From the NCBI GenBank assembly GCA_902776985.1, contig CACYSD010000021.1:1-64000 (forward strand): 64,000 bases of DNA. The letters are read 5' to 3'. The first letter of the stretch is position 1. Each line of letters starts with the position of its first letter. A program made the position numbers and the translations under genes. Positions 27,081 through 36,196 of the stretch are shown piece after piece. The stretch comes from UBA3839 sp902776985. GTDB lineage: Bacteria > Bacteroidota > Bacteroidia > Bacteroidales > Bacteroidaceae. The notes below the pieces were generated by a model. It made no database searches. It saw only the letters and a list, made by a program, of their open reading frames with translations, and had not been told where the DNA came from.

Positions 27081-30000
27081 ATGGCTAAAGAAAAGAAATT
27101 TATCACATGTGATGGTAATACCGCTGCGGCTCATGTAGCATACATGTTCTCAGAAGTGGCTGCCATCTACCCCATCACCCCATCGTCTCCTATGGCTGAG
27201 CACGTGGATGAATGGGCAGTTGCAGGTCGCAAGAATCTCTTCGGCGACACAGTTCTCGTACAGGAAATGCAGTCAGAAGCCGGTGCAGCAGGTGCTGTTC
27301 ACGGTTCTCTCCAGGCTGGTGCCCTGACTACTACTTTCACAGCATCACAGGGTCTCCTGCTGATGATTCCAAACATGTACAAGATTGCCGGTGAGCTGCT
27401 CCCATCAGTATTCCATGTTTCTGCGCGTACCGTTGCCAGCCACTCACTCTGTATCTTCGGTGACCACGGCGACGTGATGGCTTGCCGCCAGACAGGTTTC
27501 GCAATGCTTTGCGAAGGCTCTGTACAGGAAGTAATGGACCTCTCCGCTGTTGCACACCTTGCAGCACTTGAGACACGCGTTCCGTTCATCAACTTCTTCG
27601 ACGGTTTCCGCACATCTCACGAGTATCACAAGATCGAGGAGATGGACATGGAAGACATCCGTCCACTCGTTCCTATGGACAAGGTTGCTGAGTTCCGCGC
27701 TCGCTGTCTCTCTCCAGAACACCCAGAAGCAAAGGGTATGGCTGAGAACCCAGAGACATTCTTCGCACACCGTGAGTCTTGCAACCCATTCTATGAGGAA
27801 GTACCTGCAGTAGTAGAGAAGTACATGGCAGAAATCTCCAAGATCACAGGTCGTGAGTACAAGCCATTCACCTACTACGGAGCCAAGGACGCTACCGATG
27901 TCATCATCCTGATGGGTTCTGCCACTGAGGCAGCCCGTGAGGCTATCGACTACGCTAACGCCAACGGCAAGAAGTACGGTATGGTATCTGTTCACCTCTA
28001 TCGTCCATTCTCAGTAGAGCGTCTGCTTGCAGCAGTTCCTGAGACAGTTAAGCGCATCGCTGTGCTCGACCGTACCAAGGAGCCAGGAGCAAACGGCGAG
28101 CCACTCTACCTCGACGTTAAGGACGCATTCTACGGACAGAAGAACGCTCCTCTCATCGTAGGCGGTCGCTACGGTCTCGGTTCAGCCGACGTAACTCCGA
28201 CTATGATTCTTACCGTTTACAAGAACCTTGAACTTCCAGAGCCAAAGAACCACTTCACAGTAGGTATCGTTGACGACGTTACCTTCCGTTCACTTCCTCT
28301 CGAAGAGGAAATGGCACTCGGTGGTGAGGGCATCTTCGAAGCTAAGTTCTTCGGACTTGGTGCCGACGGAACCGTAGGTGCAAACAAGAACTCAGTTAAG
28401 ATTATCGGTGACAACACCAACAAGTACTGCCAGGCATACTTCTCCTACGACTCTAAGAAGTCTGGAGGTTTCACCTGCTCACACCTCCGTTTCGGTGACA
28501 CACCAATCCGTTCTACATATCAGATCAAGACTCCTAATTTCGTAGCTTGCCACGTACAGGCATACCTCCGCATGTACGACGTGCTGCGCGGTCTTCGTCA
28601 GAACGGCCAGTTCCTCCTCAACACCATCTTCGAAGGCGAGGAACTCGTTAACTTCCTCCCGAACAACGTGAAGAAGTATTTCGCAGAGAAGAACATCACA
28701 GTTTACTATATCAACGCAACCAAGATTGCACAGGAGATTGGTCTCGGCAACCGTACCAACACCATTCTCCAGTCAGCATTCTTCCGCATCACAGAGGTAA
28801 TTCCTGTTGAACTCGCAGTTGAGCAGATGAAGAAAGCCATCGTGAAGTCTTACGGCAAGAAGGGTGAAGACGTTGTCAACATGAACTACGCAGCCGTTGA
28901 CCGCGGTGGTGAGTATCAGAAACTCGACGTTGATCCAGCATGGGCTAAGCTTCCTGCAGATCCAGAAGAGAAGAACGACGATCCAGACTTCATCAACAAC
29001 CTCGTTCGTCCAATCAACGCACAGAACGGTGACCTCCTCCCAGTTTCAGCATACAAAGGCTACGAAGACGGTATGTGGGAACAAGGCACAGCAGCCTACG
29101 AGAAGCGCGGTGTGTCAGCATTCGTTCCAACATGGGATTCAGAGAACTGTATCCAGTGTAACAAGTGTGCATTCGTTTGTCCTCACGCAGCAATCCGTCC
29201 GTTCGTCATGGACGAAAAGGAATCAGCAGGACTCGACGCAGCACAGCTCGACATGGTGGCTCCAGCACAGCTCAAGGGCATGAAGTTCCGCATGCAGGTA
29301 AGCGTCATGGACTGTCTCGGTTGCGGCAACTGTGTGGATGTATGTCCAGGCAAGAAAGGCAACAAGGCACTCAAGATGGTACCTCTGCAGGACGAGCTCG
29401 ACGAGGCAAAGAACTGGGAATACTGCGTAAAGAACGTAGCCAGCAAGCAAGACCTCATCGACTACAAGGCAAACCCACGCGTGAGCCAGTTCGCTACCCC
29501 ACTCTTCGAGTTCTCAGGCGCATGCTCAGGTTGCGGTGAAACTCCATACGTGAAGCTCATCTCTCAGCTCTTCGGCGACCGTCAGATGGTAGCCAACGCT
29601 ACAGGATGTTCTTCAATCTACTCAGGCTCAATCCCATCAACTCCTTACACCAAGAATGCCAAGGGTCAGGGACCAGCATGGTCTAACTCACTCTTCGAGG
29701 ACTTCTGCGAATACGGTCTCGGTATGGCAATCGCAAACAAGAAGATGCGTGCACGCATCGTTGCCCTCCTCAACGAAATGATTGAGAGCGACAAGACATC
29801 TGAAGGCTACAAGGAAGCAGCAAAGGAATGGATTGCAGCAAAGGACGATGCCGACGCATCAAAGGCAGCAGCAGCAAAACTCGTTCCATTCATCAACGAA
29901 GGACGTCAGTCAGGTTGCCCAGTATGCAAGCAGCTCAGCGAACTCTCCCACTACCTCGTTAAGCGCAGCCAGTGGATTATCGGTGGTGACGGTGCATCAT

Positions 30001-30635
30001 ACGACATCGGTTACGGCGGTCTCGACCACGCACTCGCTTCAGGCGAAGACATCAACATCTTCGTTATCGACACCGAGGTTTACTCCAACACCGGAGGTCA
30101 GTCTTCAAAGGCTACCCCAATCGGAGCAATCGCACAGTTCGCAGCAGGCGGTAAGCGCATCACCAAGAAAGACCTTGGTCTCATGCAGTCAACCTACGGC
30201 TATGTTTACGTGGCTCAGGTGGCAATGGGCGCCGACAACGCACAGTGTCTCAAGGCACTCCGCGAGGCAGAAGCATACCCAGGTCCATCACTCGTTATCG
30301 CTTACGCACCATGTATCAACCACGGTCTCAAGGCTAAGGGCGGCATGGGCAAGAGCCAGGCAGAGGAAGCTAAGGCAGTAGAGTGCGGTTACTGGCACCT
30401 GTGGCGTTTCGACCCACGTCTTGCAGAGCAGGGCAAGAACCCATTCCAGCTCGACTCCAAGGCACCAAACTGGGACAACTTCCAGCCATTCCTCGACGGC
30501 GAGGTACGTTACCTCTCCCTCAAGAAGGTATGTCCAAACGAAGCACAGGAACTCTTCGACGCAGCCAAGAAGGCAGCACAGCACCGCTACGCTACCTACG
30601 TTCGCATGTCAAAGATCGACTACTCAGCAGAATAA
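27081..30635 (+). CDS. nifJ: Pyruvate:ferredoxin (flavodoxin) oxidoreductase
   Basis: Single-chain PFOR of 1184 residues that oxidatively decarboxylates pyruvate to acetyl-CoA, reducing ferredoxin, the central step of anaerobic pyruvate use. Domains in the usual order: pyrimidine-binding/transketolase-like, CoA-binding, linker, a two-cluster ferredoxin domain (C-I-Q-C-N-K-C-A-F-V-C-P near residue 690 and C-L-G-C-G-N-C-V-D-V-C-P near 745), and a thiamine-diphosphate domain with GDGASYDIGYGG and YSNTGGQ. Extra Cys in SGACSGCGETPY hold the proximal cluster. Very strong codon bias marks it as one of the most highly expressed genes here. It stands alone and ends at the strong terminator at 30729. 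Confidence 0.96.
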   Translation: MAKEKKFITCDGNTAAAHVAYMFSEVAAIYPITPSSPMAEHVDEWAVAGRKNLFGDTVLVQEMQSEAGAAGAVHGSLQAGALTTTFTASQGLLLMIPNMYKIAGELLPSVFHVSARTVASHSLCIFGDHGDVMACRQTGFAMLCEGSVQEVMDLSAVAHLAALETRVPFINFFDGFRTSHEYHKIEEMDMEDIRPLVPMDKVAEFRARCLSPEHPEAKGMAENPETFFAHRESCNPFYEEVPAVVEKYMAEISKITGREYKPFTYYGAKDATDVIILMGSATEAAREAIDYANANGKKYGMVSVHLYRPFSVERLLAAVPETVKRIAVLDRTKEPGANGEPLYLDVKDAFYGQKNAPLIVGGRYGLGSADVTPTMILTVYKNLELPEPKNHFTVGIVDDVTFRSLPLEEEMALGGEGIFEAKFFGLGADGTVGANKNSVKIIGDNTNKYCQAYFSYDSKKSGGFTCSHLRFGDTPIRSTYQIKTPNFVACHVQAYLRMYDVLRGLRQNGQFLLNTIFEGEELVNFLPNNVKKYFAEKNITVYYINATKIAQEIGLGNRTNTILQSAFFRITEVIPVELAVEQMKKAIVKSYGKKGEDVVNMNYAAVDRGGEYQKLDVDPAWAKLPADPEEKNDDPDFINNLVRPINAQNGDLLPVSAYKGYEDGMWEQGTAAYEKRGVSAFVPTWDSENCIQCNKCAFVCPHAAIRPFVMDEKESAGLDAAQLDMVAPAQLKGMKFRMQVSVMDCLGCGNCVDVCPGKKGNKALKMVPLQDELDEAKNWEYCVKNVASKQDLIDYKANPRVSQFATPLFEFSGACSGCGETPYVKLISQLFGDRQMVANATGCSSIYSGSIPSTPYTKNAKGQGPAWSNSLFEDFCEYGLGMAIANKKMRARIVALLNEMIESDKTSEGYKEAAKEWIAAKDDADASKAAAAKLVPFINEGRQSGCPVCKQLSELSHYLVKRSQWIIGGDGASYDIGYGGLDHALASGEDINIFVIDTEVYSNTGGQSSKATPIGAIAQFAAGGKRITKKDLGLMQSTYGYVYVAQVAMGADNAQCLKALREAEAYPGPSLVIAYAPCINHGLKAKGGMGKSQAEEAKAVECGYWHLWRFDPRLAEQGKNPFQLDSKAPNWDNFQPFLDGEVRYLSLKKVCPNEAQELFDAAKKAAQHRYATYVRMSKIDYSAE

Positions 30636-30650
30636 TGCAAATAAGCGAGT

Positions 30651-30681
30651 GCAGAGCCAAACTTGTTTGAGCTATGCCGAG
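30651..30681. repeat. Dispersed 31-bp repeat, copy 1
   Basis: GCAGAGCCAAACTTGTTT followed by an AGCTATGCCGAG-type end. The copy at 47709-47739 differs at only three positions (two C/T, one G/A). Both copies lie just downstream of plus-strand genes. Confidence 0.55.
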
Positions 30682-30727
30682 CGAAAGCATTTTCGACGAA
30701 GTCAATAATAAAGCTTACATACATAAA

Positions 30728-30865
30728 TCAAGGGGTGTCGCGAATTGCGACACCCCTTGTTGTTTCTATCCTCCCACTCCGATAGTCCCATCCATTTTCA
30801 CGATGATGCCTCATGGTGTCAACTGGTCTATAATATCTCCTTCCGTTATCACTTGACTGTGCCAT
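30728..30865 (-). CDS. Possible small ORF of 45 codons (doubtful)
   Basis: ATG at 30865 to TGA at 30728. The product is strongly basic and polar (MAQSSDNGRRYYRPVDTMRH at the start) with no membrane segment or known domain. In favour, a TATCTTTG -7 box on the same strand lies 52 bases upstream (30917-30924) between two terminators. Against, the stop lies inside the nifJ terminator arm and no -33 box is seen. It may instead be untranslated RNA or nothing. Confidence 0.2.
   Translation of the reverse strand: MAQSSDNGRRYYRPVDTMRHHRENGWDYRSGRIETTRGVAIRDTP
30729..30765 (+). terminator. Intrinsic terminator of nifJ
   Basis: Perfect 13-base stem (CAAGGGGTGTCGC at 30729-30741 and its complement at 30747-30759), five-base loop GAATT, then TTGTTTC. 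It lies 93 bases after the nifJ stop. Confidence 0.85.
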
Positions 30866-30980
30866 AAAATTTGCTTCTGAAATACGACAAAATGCAATTT
30901 AGGTGTTATTTCACCACAAAGATAAAACTTTTTTAATGAAAGAATAGTATTTCTATTGTGTTTCTATTATAAAAAAATCT

Positions 30981-31017
30981 CCGCCCTGGCAGTCAGCTCT
31001 TTGCCAAGGCGGTGTTT
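30981..31017. terminator. Bidirectional intrinsic terminator
   Basis: Stem CCGCCCTGGCA (30981-30991) / TGCCAAGGCGG (31002-31012), one mismatch, 10-base loop. GTTTTTG follows on the plus strand, and on the minus strand the stem runs into AGATTTTTTTA. The minus direction ends the restriction-like operon, whose last gene stops 218 bases away. Confidence 0.75.
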
Positions 31018-31229
31018 TTGAGATCTTTCACTCACTTTATTTGTGACGTATTACTTCTTTTTATTCTTGAACATCTTGAACCATTGAACATCTTGAACGC
31101 AAATTACCCTCTTACATCTTACATCTTACATCATACAACTTCCTTCTTAATTTCGAATCAGAGAACCTGTCCATTCTATCCGCAAATGTAGTGAATTATT
31201 AGATTCACCCTTACAATCTGTTCTATTTT

Positions 31230-34200
31230 TCACTCCATCGGCTTAATCATCGACTCTATGAATTGGATTTCTTCATCTGAAAGATTGTACTTCTTGTAGA
31301 GTTCCTCGTCTGTCCAAGGTTTTGAGAAGTCTTGGAGAGGAACGAATTGATAGACATCCCTTGCTGCATCTTGTGTTTTCTTTTTAATAAAAACCAGATA
31401 ACGAAAGAATCTAGATTTTATATATGATATTACATTATAAGACTCTTCTCTTGATTTGAAGCCTCTCTCACTACGAATCACGATATATGTGTCTGTGCAT
31501 ACACTATTTGGCTCACCATAAAAAGGAATACCAAGTATTTGATGTGGAAATGCATCACCTGCACCATATGCTTTAGAAATATAAACTTTATGGAGTGGTA
31601 TGGCACTATGGTTTTTAGGGATATCATTGATATTAACCCATCCATATCCACTTGACACTAATTGTTTGTTCAAATAACATTTTATATCATGAATACGATC
31701 TTGTTTCAAGAAATAGCCACGCCAACTTGTGCTAAGTTGAGTTCCTTGGTCAAAATGGTGTCTTGCACAAACTAAAGACGCGAAAGAATTCTCATTATAA
31801 TAATGTAGACCTTCAATTGATGAAATTTTCCTCAATATATTCTCTGCTTTCCCATCTCGAATTACCATTCCCCAATCATTAAGAAAACTATTCTTGATAG
31901 AAATTTCTCCATTCTGAAGAAGAACATAATTACAGGTGCCATTATAATTAGTTTCATATAAGAAATAACATATTCCACCTTTTATTTCCACCCCAGGAAA
32001 ACATTCGTTTGCATTAATAAAATCACGAATATATCTAAAATGATTGCTATTGAGTATTTCTTCTGCCCATTCTTCTGAGAGTCCCCTTCCTTGCTTAGTC
32101 ATCCATCTTGACGGGGTAATTAATGAAACATATTTTGACTTCAATTTGCATGAAATATCTATAAACTGTGGATAGATGGCTGTTGATGACGTACACTCAC
32201 CTTTGTCCATCACTTGATACGGCGGATTACCTACTATTGCGTCTAATTTCATGTTTTCGTTATTGTTGATTTTCCAGAAGTGTTTGCCATCTCTAAATGT
32301 ATTGACAATTGCTTCAGGTTTTTCAGAAATGTTTTCTATTAAGTTTGGATAATATTGTGCATTGACTCTTGTGTTTCGGAAACCGGCAAGGGTCCGTTTG
32401 GTGATACTCTTTGCCATCGGAGTCTTGCATACTACAAGAATGTTTTCCTCAATTGTTGCATCCCATAGCTGCATTGCAAAGGCATGACCGATATTGCCGT
32501 ATTTCTGCTTCGCAGCCTCCACTCTAGACCTGTATATGTTGTATGCTACATACAGCGGATAAAGACCGCTCTTGGAGTTTATCTCAAGGATATGCGCTTC
32601 GGGACGGAACACGTCTTTGGTTACCTGTCCCTGATTGACCCAACGGGGAATGCTGATGGGTTGCTTGAAATCCTCGTCATAGAAACACCAACCGCCCAAG
32701 CAGTCGCTCATGTGCATGTTTACAACTCGCCAAGGAGTCAAGACCGTTTCCTTGTCTGGATTACGGAACGTATTGAAGATGGCTGCGATACGTTCTATCC
32801 TTTCCTCTATGGTAAACTTATCCGCAGCACGAGCCATTTCTCTGATTCGTTTTCCCGCCTCACGGAAGATGTCAGGATCGTAGTATTTCTTGAACTTCTC
32901 AAACTTCTCCTTATCCACGCCCTTTGGCATGAACTCTTCCCAAGAAGTATCGTCTATAAGTGTGGCAAAGTTGTCAATCGTGATTTCTTCATTTTCGTTT
33001 TTCAGCTCTGCTCCATAAATCAGCAGTGGCATACGTATGGAGATTCCTCGCAGTATACTGATGGCATTGCGACGCTGGTTGCTCATTGCCTTCAGTTCCT
33101 CCAATCGGGCCTTTTCCTCAGGCGTCAGTTCTTTCTTCTTTTTCTTCTCCAGACGTTCCTTCTCTGCATACTGCTCGTTGGTGAATCCTTGCTGGTTAAC
33201 ATCTATGTTGCCAGTTTTCGCCATTGCCTTTGTGGTTCCGATTGTCTTTTTCAGGTCATCGAAGTCACGCAACTCCACATCTGTCAACTTCAGCAGTTCG
33301 TCGTTATAGAGTGCCCCATCCTCAAAACCACATTGAACAACCTTCTCAATCTGGGCTTTCTTCAACTGACTCATCATCTTGTTCACATCATAGGGTTTCA
33401 TCTGTGAACCGTTGATGCTTATGATTGGGCAGAAGTTCAGGAAGTCGCCCAGGATTCTGCGATCTTCCTCTGTCTGCTTACCTGCCTTAGCGCTTACCTT
33501 TGCCGTTTCTGCCAATACTCTTAATGTCCTGTCGGGAGCGAAGTCGAAGGCATAGCATTGTTCCTTCATGCGTCCGTGACAGGTGAAAGGTGTCTGCACG
33601 CGGAATATGGTCTGCATGTACTGAGCTGCTGAGGTGCTGAACGAACCAGCCATCATAAATACTGCCGTCCAGGGTTTAATGCTCACACCTGTTGTAAGGC
33701 GTCCGCAAGAGAGTGTGATGGTATAGGTCTCGTCTGGGTCTTTACCTATGGCTTTCTCCACCATTGTCAAGGCTTCTGTGTTTTCCTCGTCTTCATCACC
33801 GTTTCCTGCCACATTGACAATCTGGAACATTCCGAAGACTGGATGTGCCTTTAGCTTTGCACTCAATGCCCTTGCTGATTTCACTCCGGGAACAAGCCAC
33901 AGCGTATGGCGGAAGATGCTACGGAACGTATCGTTGGTGTAGGGATAGAGGCTTTCCTTGTCTTCCTTACAGAGCAGGGTAAGGAATCTGTCAACGTCCC
34001 TGTCGTGAACGAAGGTGTCATCATCCCGCGTTCGGAAGAACTCACGGAAGTTGAATGCCTTTTCGTCTCCTACATACTCGCTCATCAGGTTGCCGAGGTC
34101 GTAGGTATAGATATTGATTGCAGGAAGGGAGGCATAGGGATTAGGTTCGTATGGGTTGTCCACGTCCCATGCCTGCTTGGCTTTCTGCTCCATCACATAG

Positions 34201-35198
34201 TCCCAAGTAAATATCTCTTCCTCGCTATAGTCGTCGAAGAGGTTGAAAGGTGTACCTGAGAGTTGGAGAACCTTGGTATTCTCCTTTATCAGTTCCTTAA
34301 GCACATTCTGACCGAGTTCAGTCTTGGTGCCTTCATGTGCCTCGTCAACAATGACGAAGTCCCATGGTGTCTTGAATATCTCGTTGTTTTTGTCAAACTT
34401 GCCACCTACCTGCTCCGAACCTCGGAGATCCTGCATGGAAGCAAAATAGACATACTTATTCCCTTTTCCAGTTAGTTGTTCGAGCTTCCCGAACAACTCA
34501 CCGTTTCCTCTTGAACCATAGTGGTAATCCTTCCTGTCGTAGAATATCTTGCCGAAATCATCGAACCATCCTTTATCAACAACAGGACGGTGGGTTAGTA
34601 TAAGCGTCCTGACAAATCCCTCTTCCTTGACTACCTGCAAGGCAGAGAGCGTCTTACCGAAGCGCATCTTGGCATTCCACAGCATTTGGTTGCCTTTCTT
34701 GAATCGCTTGCGGGTCTTGTCGATTGCCTCCTGCTGTTCCGGACGAAATATGATGGGTGTCTGTCCCTGGGTGACATCAGACGGATGCAGGCTCGTCTCG
34801 CCATTCTTGACTGCTGCTATTGCCTTCTTCACGGTCTCAAGGTCGCAGCAGAACCATTCATCTGCTCCTTTCACACCGTCAAACTCCTTCTTCTTTACTC
34901 CGGAGCGTTCAAGCACCTTGTGTACCTGCTTGTCGTTGAACGTCATTATCATGCCGCTACGGACGAAGATGCTGATTTCAGTGTAAAGCAGCTGATAGGC
35001 TATGCCGGCTGTTCGAGTATACTCACGGATTCGCTTGTGGGCAGCCTTCTCCAATACGGAAGTGTTGTTGAAGAGGTTGGAGCCGTCGTCCTCGTCAAGT
35101 GTGGTGTCGCCTATCTTCAGGCAGTCCTTATGTCTGTCATCGCTGATTGCAAAGACATATATCAGCTTGGATTTAAGGGATGAGGAAAATGTTGCCAT
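31230..35198 (-). CDS. Restriction-modification-type fusion: GIY-YIG/T5orf172-like N-terminus, SF2 helicase, N6-adenine methyltransferase
   Basis: 1322-residue multidomain protein. Residues 11-75 (KLIYVFAI, CLKIGDTT, AHKRIREY) resemble the T5orf172/GIY-YIG nuclease fold. Residues 150-600 are an SF2 helicase or translocase: RPEQQEAI (152-159), Walker A variant NAKMRFGKT (175-183), DEAH (285-288), SGTP (314-317) and a late FRVQTPF. A basic, charged linker precedes a methyltransferase with a SAM motif ILEINSKSG (870-878) and the amino-methylase motif NPPY (991-994). The last 230 or so residues look like a target recognition domain. The layout recalls single-chain type ISP or type IIG enzymes with a different nuclease. 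It lies 5 bases downstream of the 330-residue partner. A DNA restriction/anti-phage role is inferred. Confidence 0.75.
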   Translation of the reverse strand: MATFSSSLKSKLIYVFAISDDRHKDCLKIGDTTLDEDDGSNLFNNTSVLEKAAHKRIREYTRTAGIAYQLLYTEISIFVRSGMIMTFNDKQVHKVLERSGVKKKEFDGVKGADEWFCCDLETVKKAIAAVKNGETSLHPSDVTQGQTPIIFRPEQQEAIDKTRKRFKKGNQMLWNAKMRFGKTLSALQVVKEEGFVRTLILTHRPVVDKGWFDDFGKIFYDRKDYHYGSRGNGELFGKLEQLTGKGNKYVYFASMQDLRGSEQVGGKFDKNNEIFKTPWDFVIVDEAHEGTKTELGQNVLKELIKENTKVLQLSGTPFNLFDDYSEEEIFTWDYVMEQKAKQAWDVDNPYEPNPYASLPAINIYTYDLGNLMSEYVGDEKAFNFREFFRTRDDDTFVHDRDVDRFLTLLCKEDKESLYPYTNDTFRSIFRHTLWLVPGVKSARALSAKLKAHPVFGMFQIVNVAGNGDEDEENTEALTMVEKAIGKDPDETYTITLSCGRLTTGVSIKPWTAVFMMAGSFSTSAAQYMQTIFRVQTPFTCHGRMKEQCYAFDFAPDRTLRVLAETAKVSAKAGKQTEEDRRILGDFLNFCPIISINGSQMKPYDVNKMMSQLKKAQIEKVVQCGFEDGALYNDELLKLTDVELRDFDDLKKTIGTTKAMAKTGNIDVNQQGFTNEQYAEKERLEKKKKKELTPEEKARLEELKAMSNQRRNAISILRGISIRMPLLIYGAELKNENEEITIDNFATLIDDTSWEEFMPKGVDKEKFEKFKKYYDPDIFREAGKRIREMARAADKFTIEERIERIAAIFNTFRNPDKETVLTPWRVVNMHMSDCLGGWCFYDEDFKQPISIPRWVNQGQVTKDVFRPEAHILEINSKSGLYPLYVAYNIYRSRVEAAKQKYGNIGHAFAMQLWDATIEENILVVCKTPMAKSITKRTLAGFRNTRVNAQYYPNLIENISEKPEAIVNTFRDGKHFWKINNNENMKLDAIVGNPPYQVMDKGECTSSTAIYPQFIDISCKLKSKYVSLITPSRWMTKQGRGLSEEWAEEILNSNHFRYIRDFINANECFPGVEIKGGICYFLYETNYNGTCNYVLLQNGEISIKNSFLNDWGMVIRDGKAENILRKISSIEGLHYYNENSFASLVCARHHFDQGTQLSTSWRGYFLKQDRIHDIKCYLNKQLVSSGYGWVNINDIPKNHSAIPLHKVYISKAYGAGDAFPHQILGIPFYGEPNSVCTDTYIVIRSERGFKSREESYNVISYIKSRFFRYLVFIKKKTQDAARDVYQFVPLQDFSKPWTDEELYKKYNLSDEEIQFIESMIKPME

Positions 35199-35203
35199 AG
35201 GTA

Positions 35204-36196
35204 TTATTGGATAAGGTCGATAAAACGTATTTTCTTTTTATTGTTTGCCCAGTCACGGATTTGGCAGTAGGTGCCGTTGTGGTGGCGGATGTCGTCTTTC
35301 TCACAGCCCGTGCAGGGGATGATGCGCTCAGTCCTTTCATCGAACAGACCGCCTGATACTTCTGTGGTACTATGACAGCTGTCAGGAACAACTCCTTTCA
35401 GCCCGTCCATCTGAAACAGGTTCCAGGAAACAATGTAGGCGATATAGTTGATGGATTTAAGCATCGGCGCCTTGCCGAACTTTGCCTGATAGTTCTCGAT
35501 GAATGTCCAGAGCAGAGCTTCACGGGCAAGAAGTAGGTTGTCGCCCTGCCATTCATAGCCGTAAGTGTTCTTATAGGCAGTCTGCGCCCAGTCGAGCCAT
35601 TCACCGCTGACATCAACATTCTCGCTGATAACCCTCAGCTTACGGTCGAGTATTCCTATACGTTCAGACAAAGGGATTGCCTCGCCTGTCGTGGTGTCGT
35701 AACGGCTGACGAGATAAGGTGCCTCGCCGCAGGTTATCTCCATGCGAGTGGCACGAACATAGTCTTTCCAGGTCTTATCTTCAGGGAAGGTTATCTTTTC
35801 TTTCGTGGCTTTCCATGTATGGTTTGTAGTATCTTCCACATTGAAGACATCCTTGCGCTCGAACCACGCTTCATCAACAAGGTTGTTCTGGGCATTGCAC
35901 ACCCACGAAGGGGTGAAGACCTCAGCCATGTCCTTGGCTCGGTCAGTCTGTTGTTGTTTGGATTTAAGCACACGGGGCATTATTACCATTCCATGTTCAC
36001 CAGTAATCAGGTGAGGAAGAATCTCGGAATGGTAATTATACTCTGGACCGAGCGCCTCATAGTCATGCGTCGCCCAGAAGATGTTATTTCCAGTGGTATG
36101 GTCTTTAAGGAGCGTCTTCAGCACTTCCTCCGACAATACCATAATATCATCCTCCCTGATGTCTATACAAGAAGGAGTGTTTTCGGTATTCTGCAT
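35204..36196 (-). CDS. Restriction-modification partner protein (subunit M-like)
   Basis: 330 residues, the first gene of the two-gene operon. It resembles proteins annotated as restriction endonuclease subunit M in Bacteroidetes: DMAEVFTPSWVCNAQNNLVDEAWF (about 89-112) matches the start of N6-methylase domains, and CGEAPYLVSRYD, RIGILDRKLRVI and YEWQGDNLLLARE follow. It has no NPPY motif, and a C-x2-C...C pattern near the end (PCTGCEKD...YCQIRDW) may bind zinc. The 1322-residue fusion carries its own NPPY, so this one may help recognise DNA or complete the methylase. The in-frame sequence just before the ATG (reading A-I-R-V-N-A-W-R after tandem stops) also looks coding, so the 5' end may be truncated. 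Confidence 0.7.
   Translation of the reverse strand: MQNTENTPSCIDIREDDIMVLSEEVLKTLLKDHTTGNNIFWATHDYEALGPEYNYHSEILPHLITGEHGMVIMPRVLKSKQQQTDRAKDMAEVFTPSWVCNAQNNLVDEAWFERKDVFNVEDTTNHTWKATKEKITFPEDKTWKDYVRATRMEITCGEAPYLVSRYDTTTGEAIPLSERIGILDRKLRVISENVDVSGEWLDWAQTAYKNTYGYEWQGDNLLLAREALLWTFIENYQAKFGKAPMLKSINYIAYIVSWNLFQMDGLKGVVPDSCHSTTEVSGGLFDERTERIIPCTGCEKDDIRHHNGTYCQIRDWANNKKKIRFIDLIQ

Larger units (their letters stand above)
30636..31229. other. 594-bp intergenic region between nifJ and the restriction-like locus
   Basis: It contains, left to right: a 31-base dispersed repeat (30651-30681), the nifJ terminator (30729-30759), a possible 45-codon minus-strand frame (30728-30865), a minus-strand -7 box TATCTTTG (30917-30924), a two-way terminator (30981-31017), and small direct repeats (TTGAACATCTTGAAC at 31067 and 31084, and about three ACATCTT units near 31113-31133). 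No established gene is recognised. Confidence 0.6.

Noticed and set aside
31067..31133. Short direct repeats (TTGAACATCTTGAAC twice, ACATCTT three times) considered as a CRISPR-like array
   Set aside because: Units are too short, spacers absent or 2 bases, and no cas genes are present; simple sequence repeats.
35204..36196. Partner protein considered as a complete stand-alone methyltransferase
   Set aside because: It lacks an NPPY-type catalytic motif, while the neighbouring fusion has both NPPY and a SAM-binding motif.
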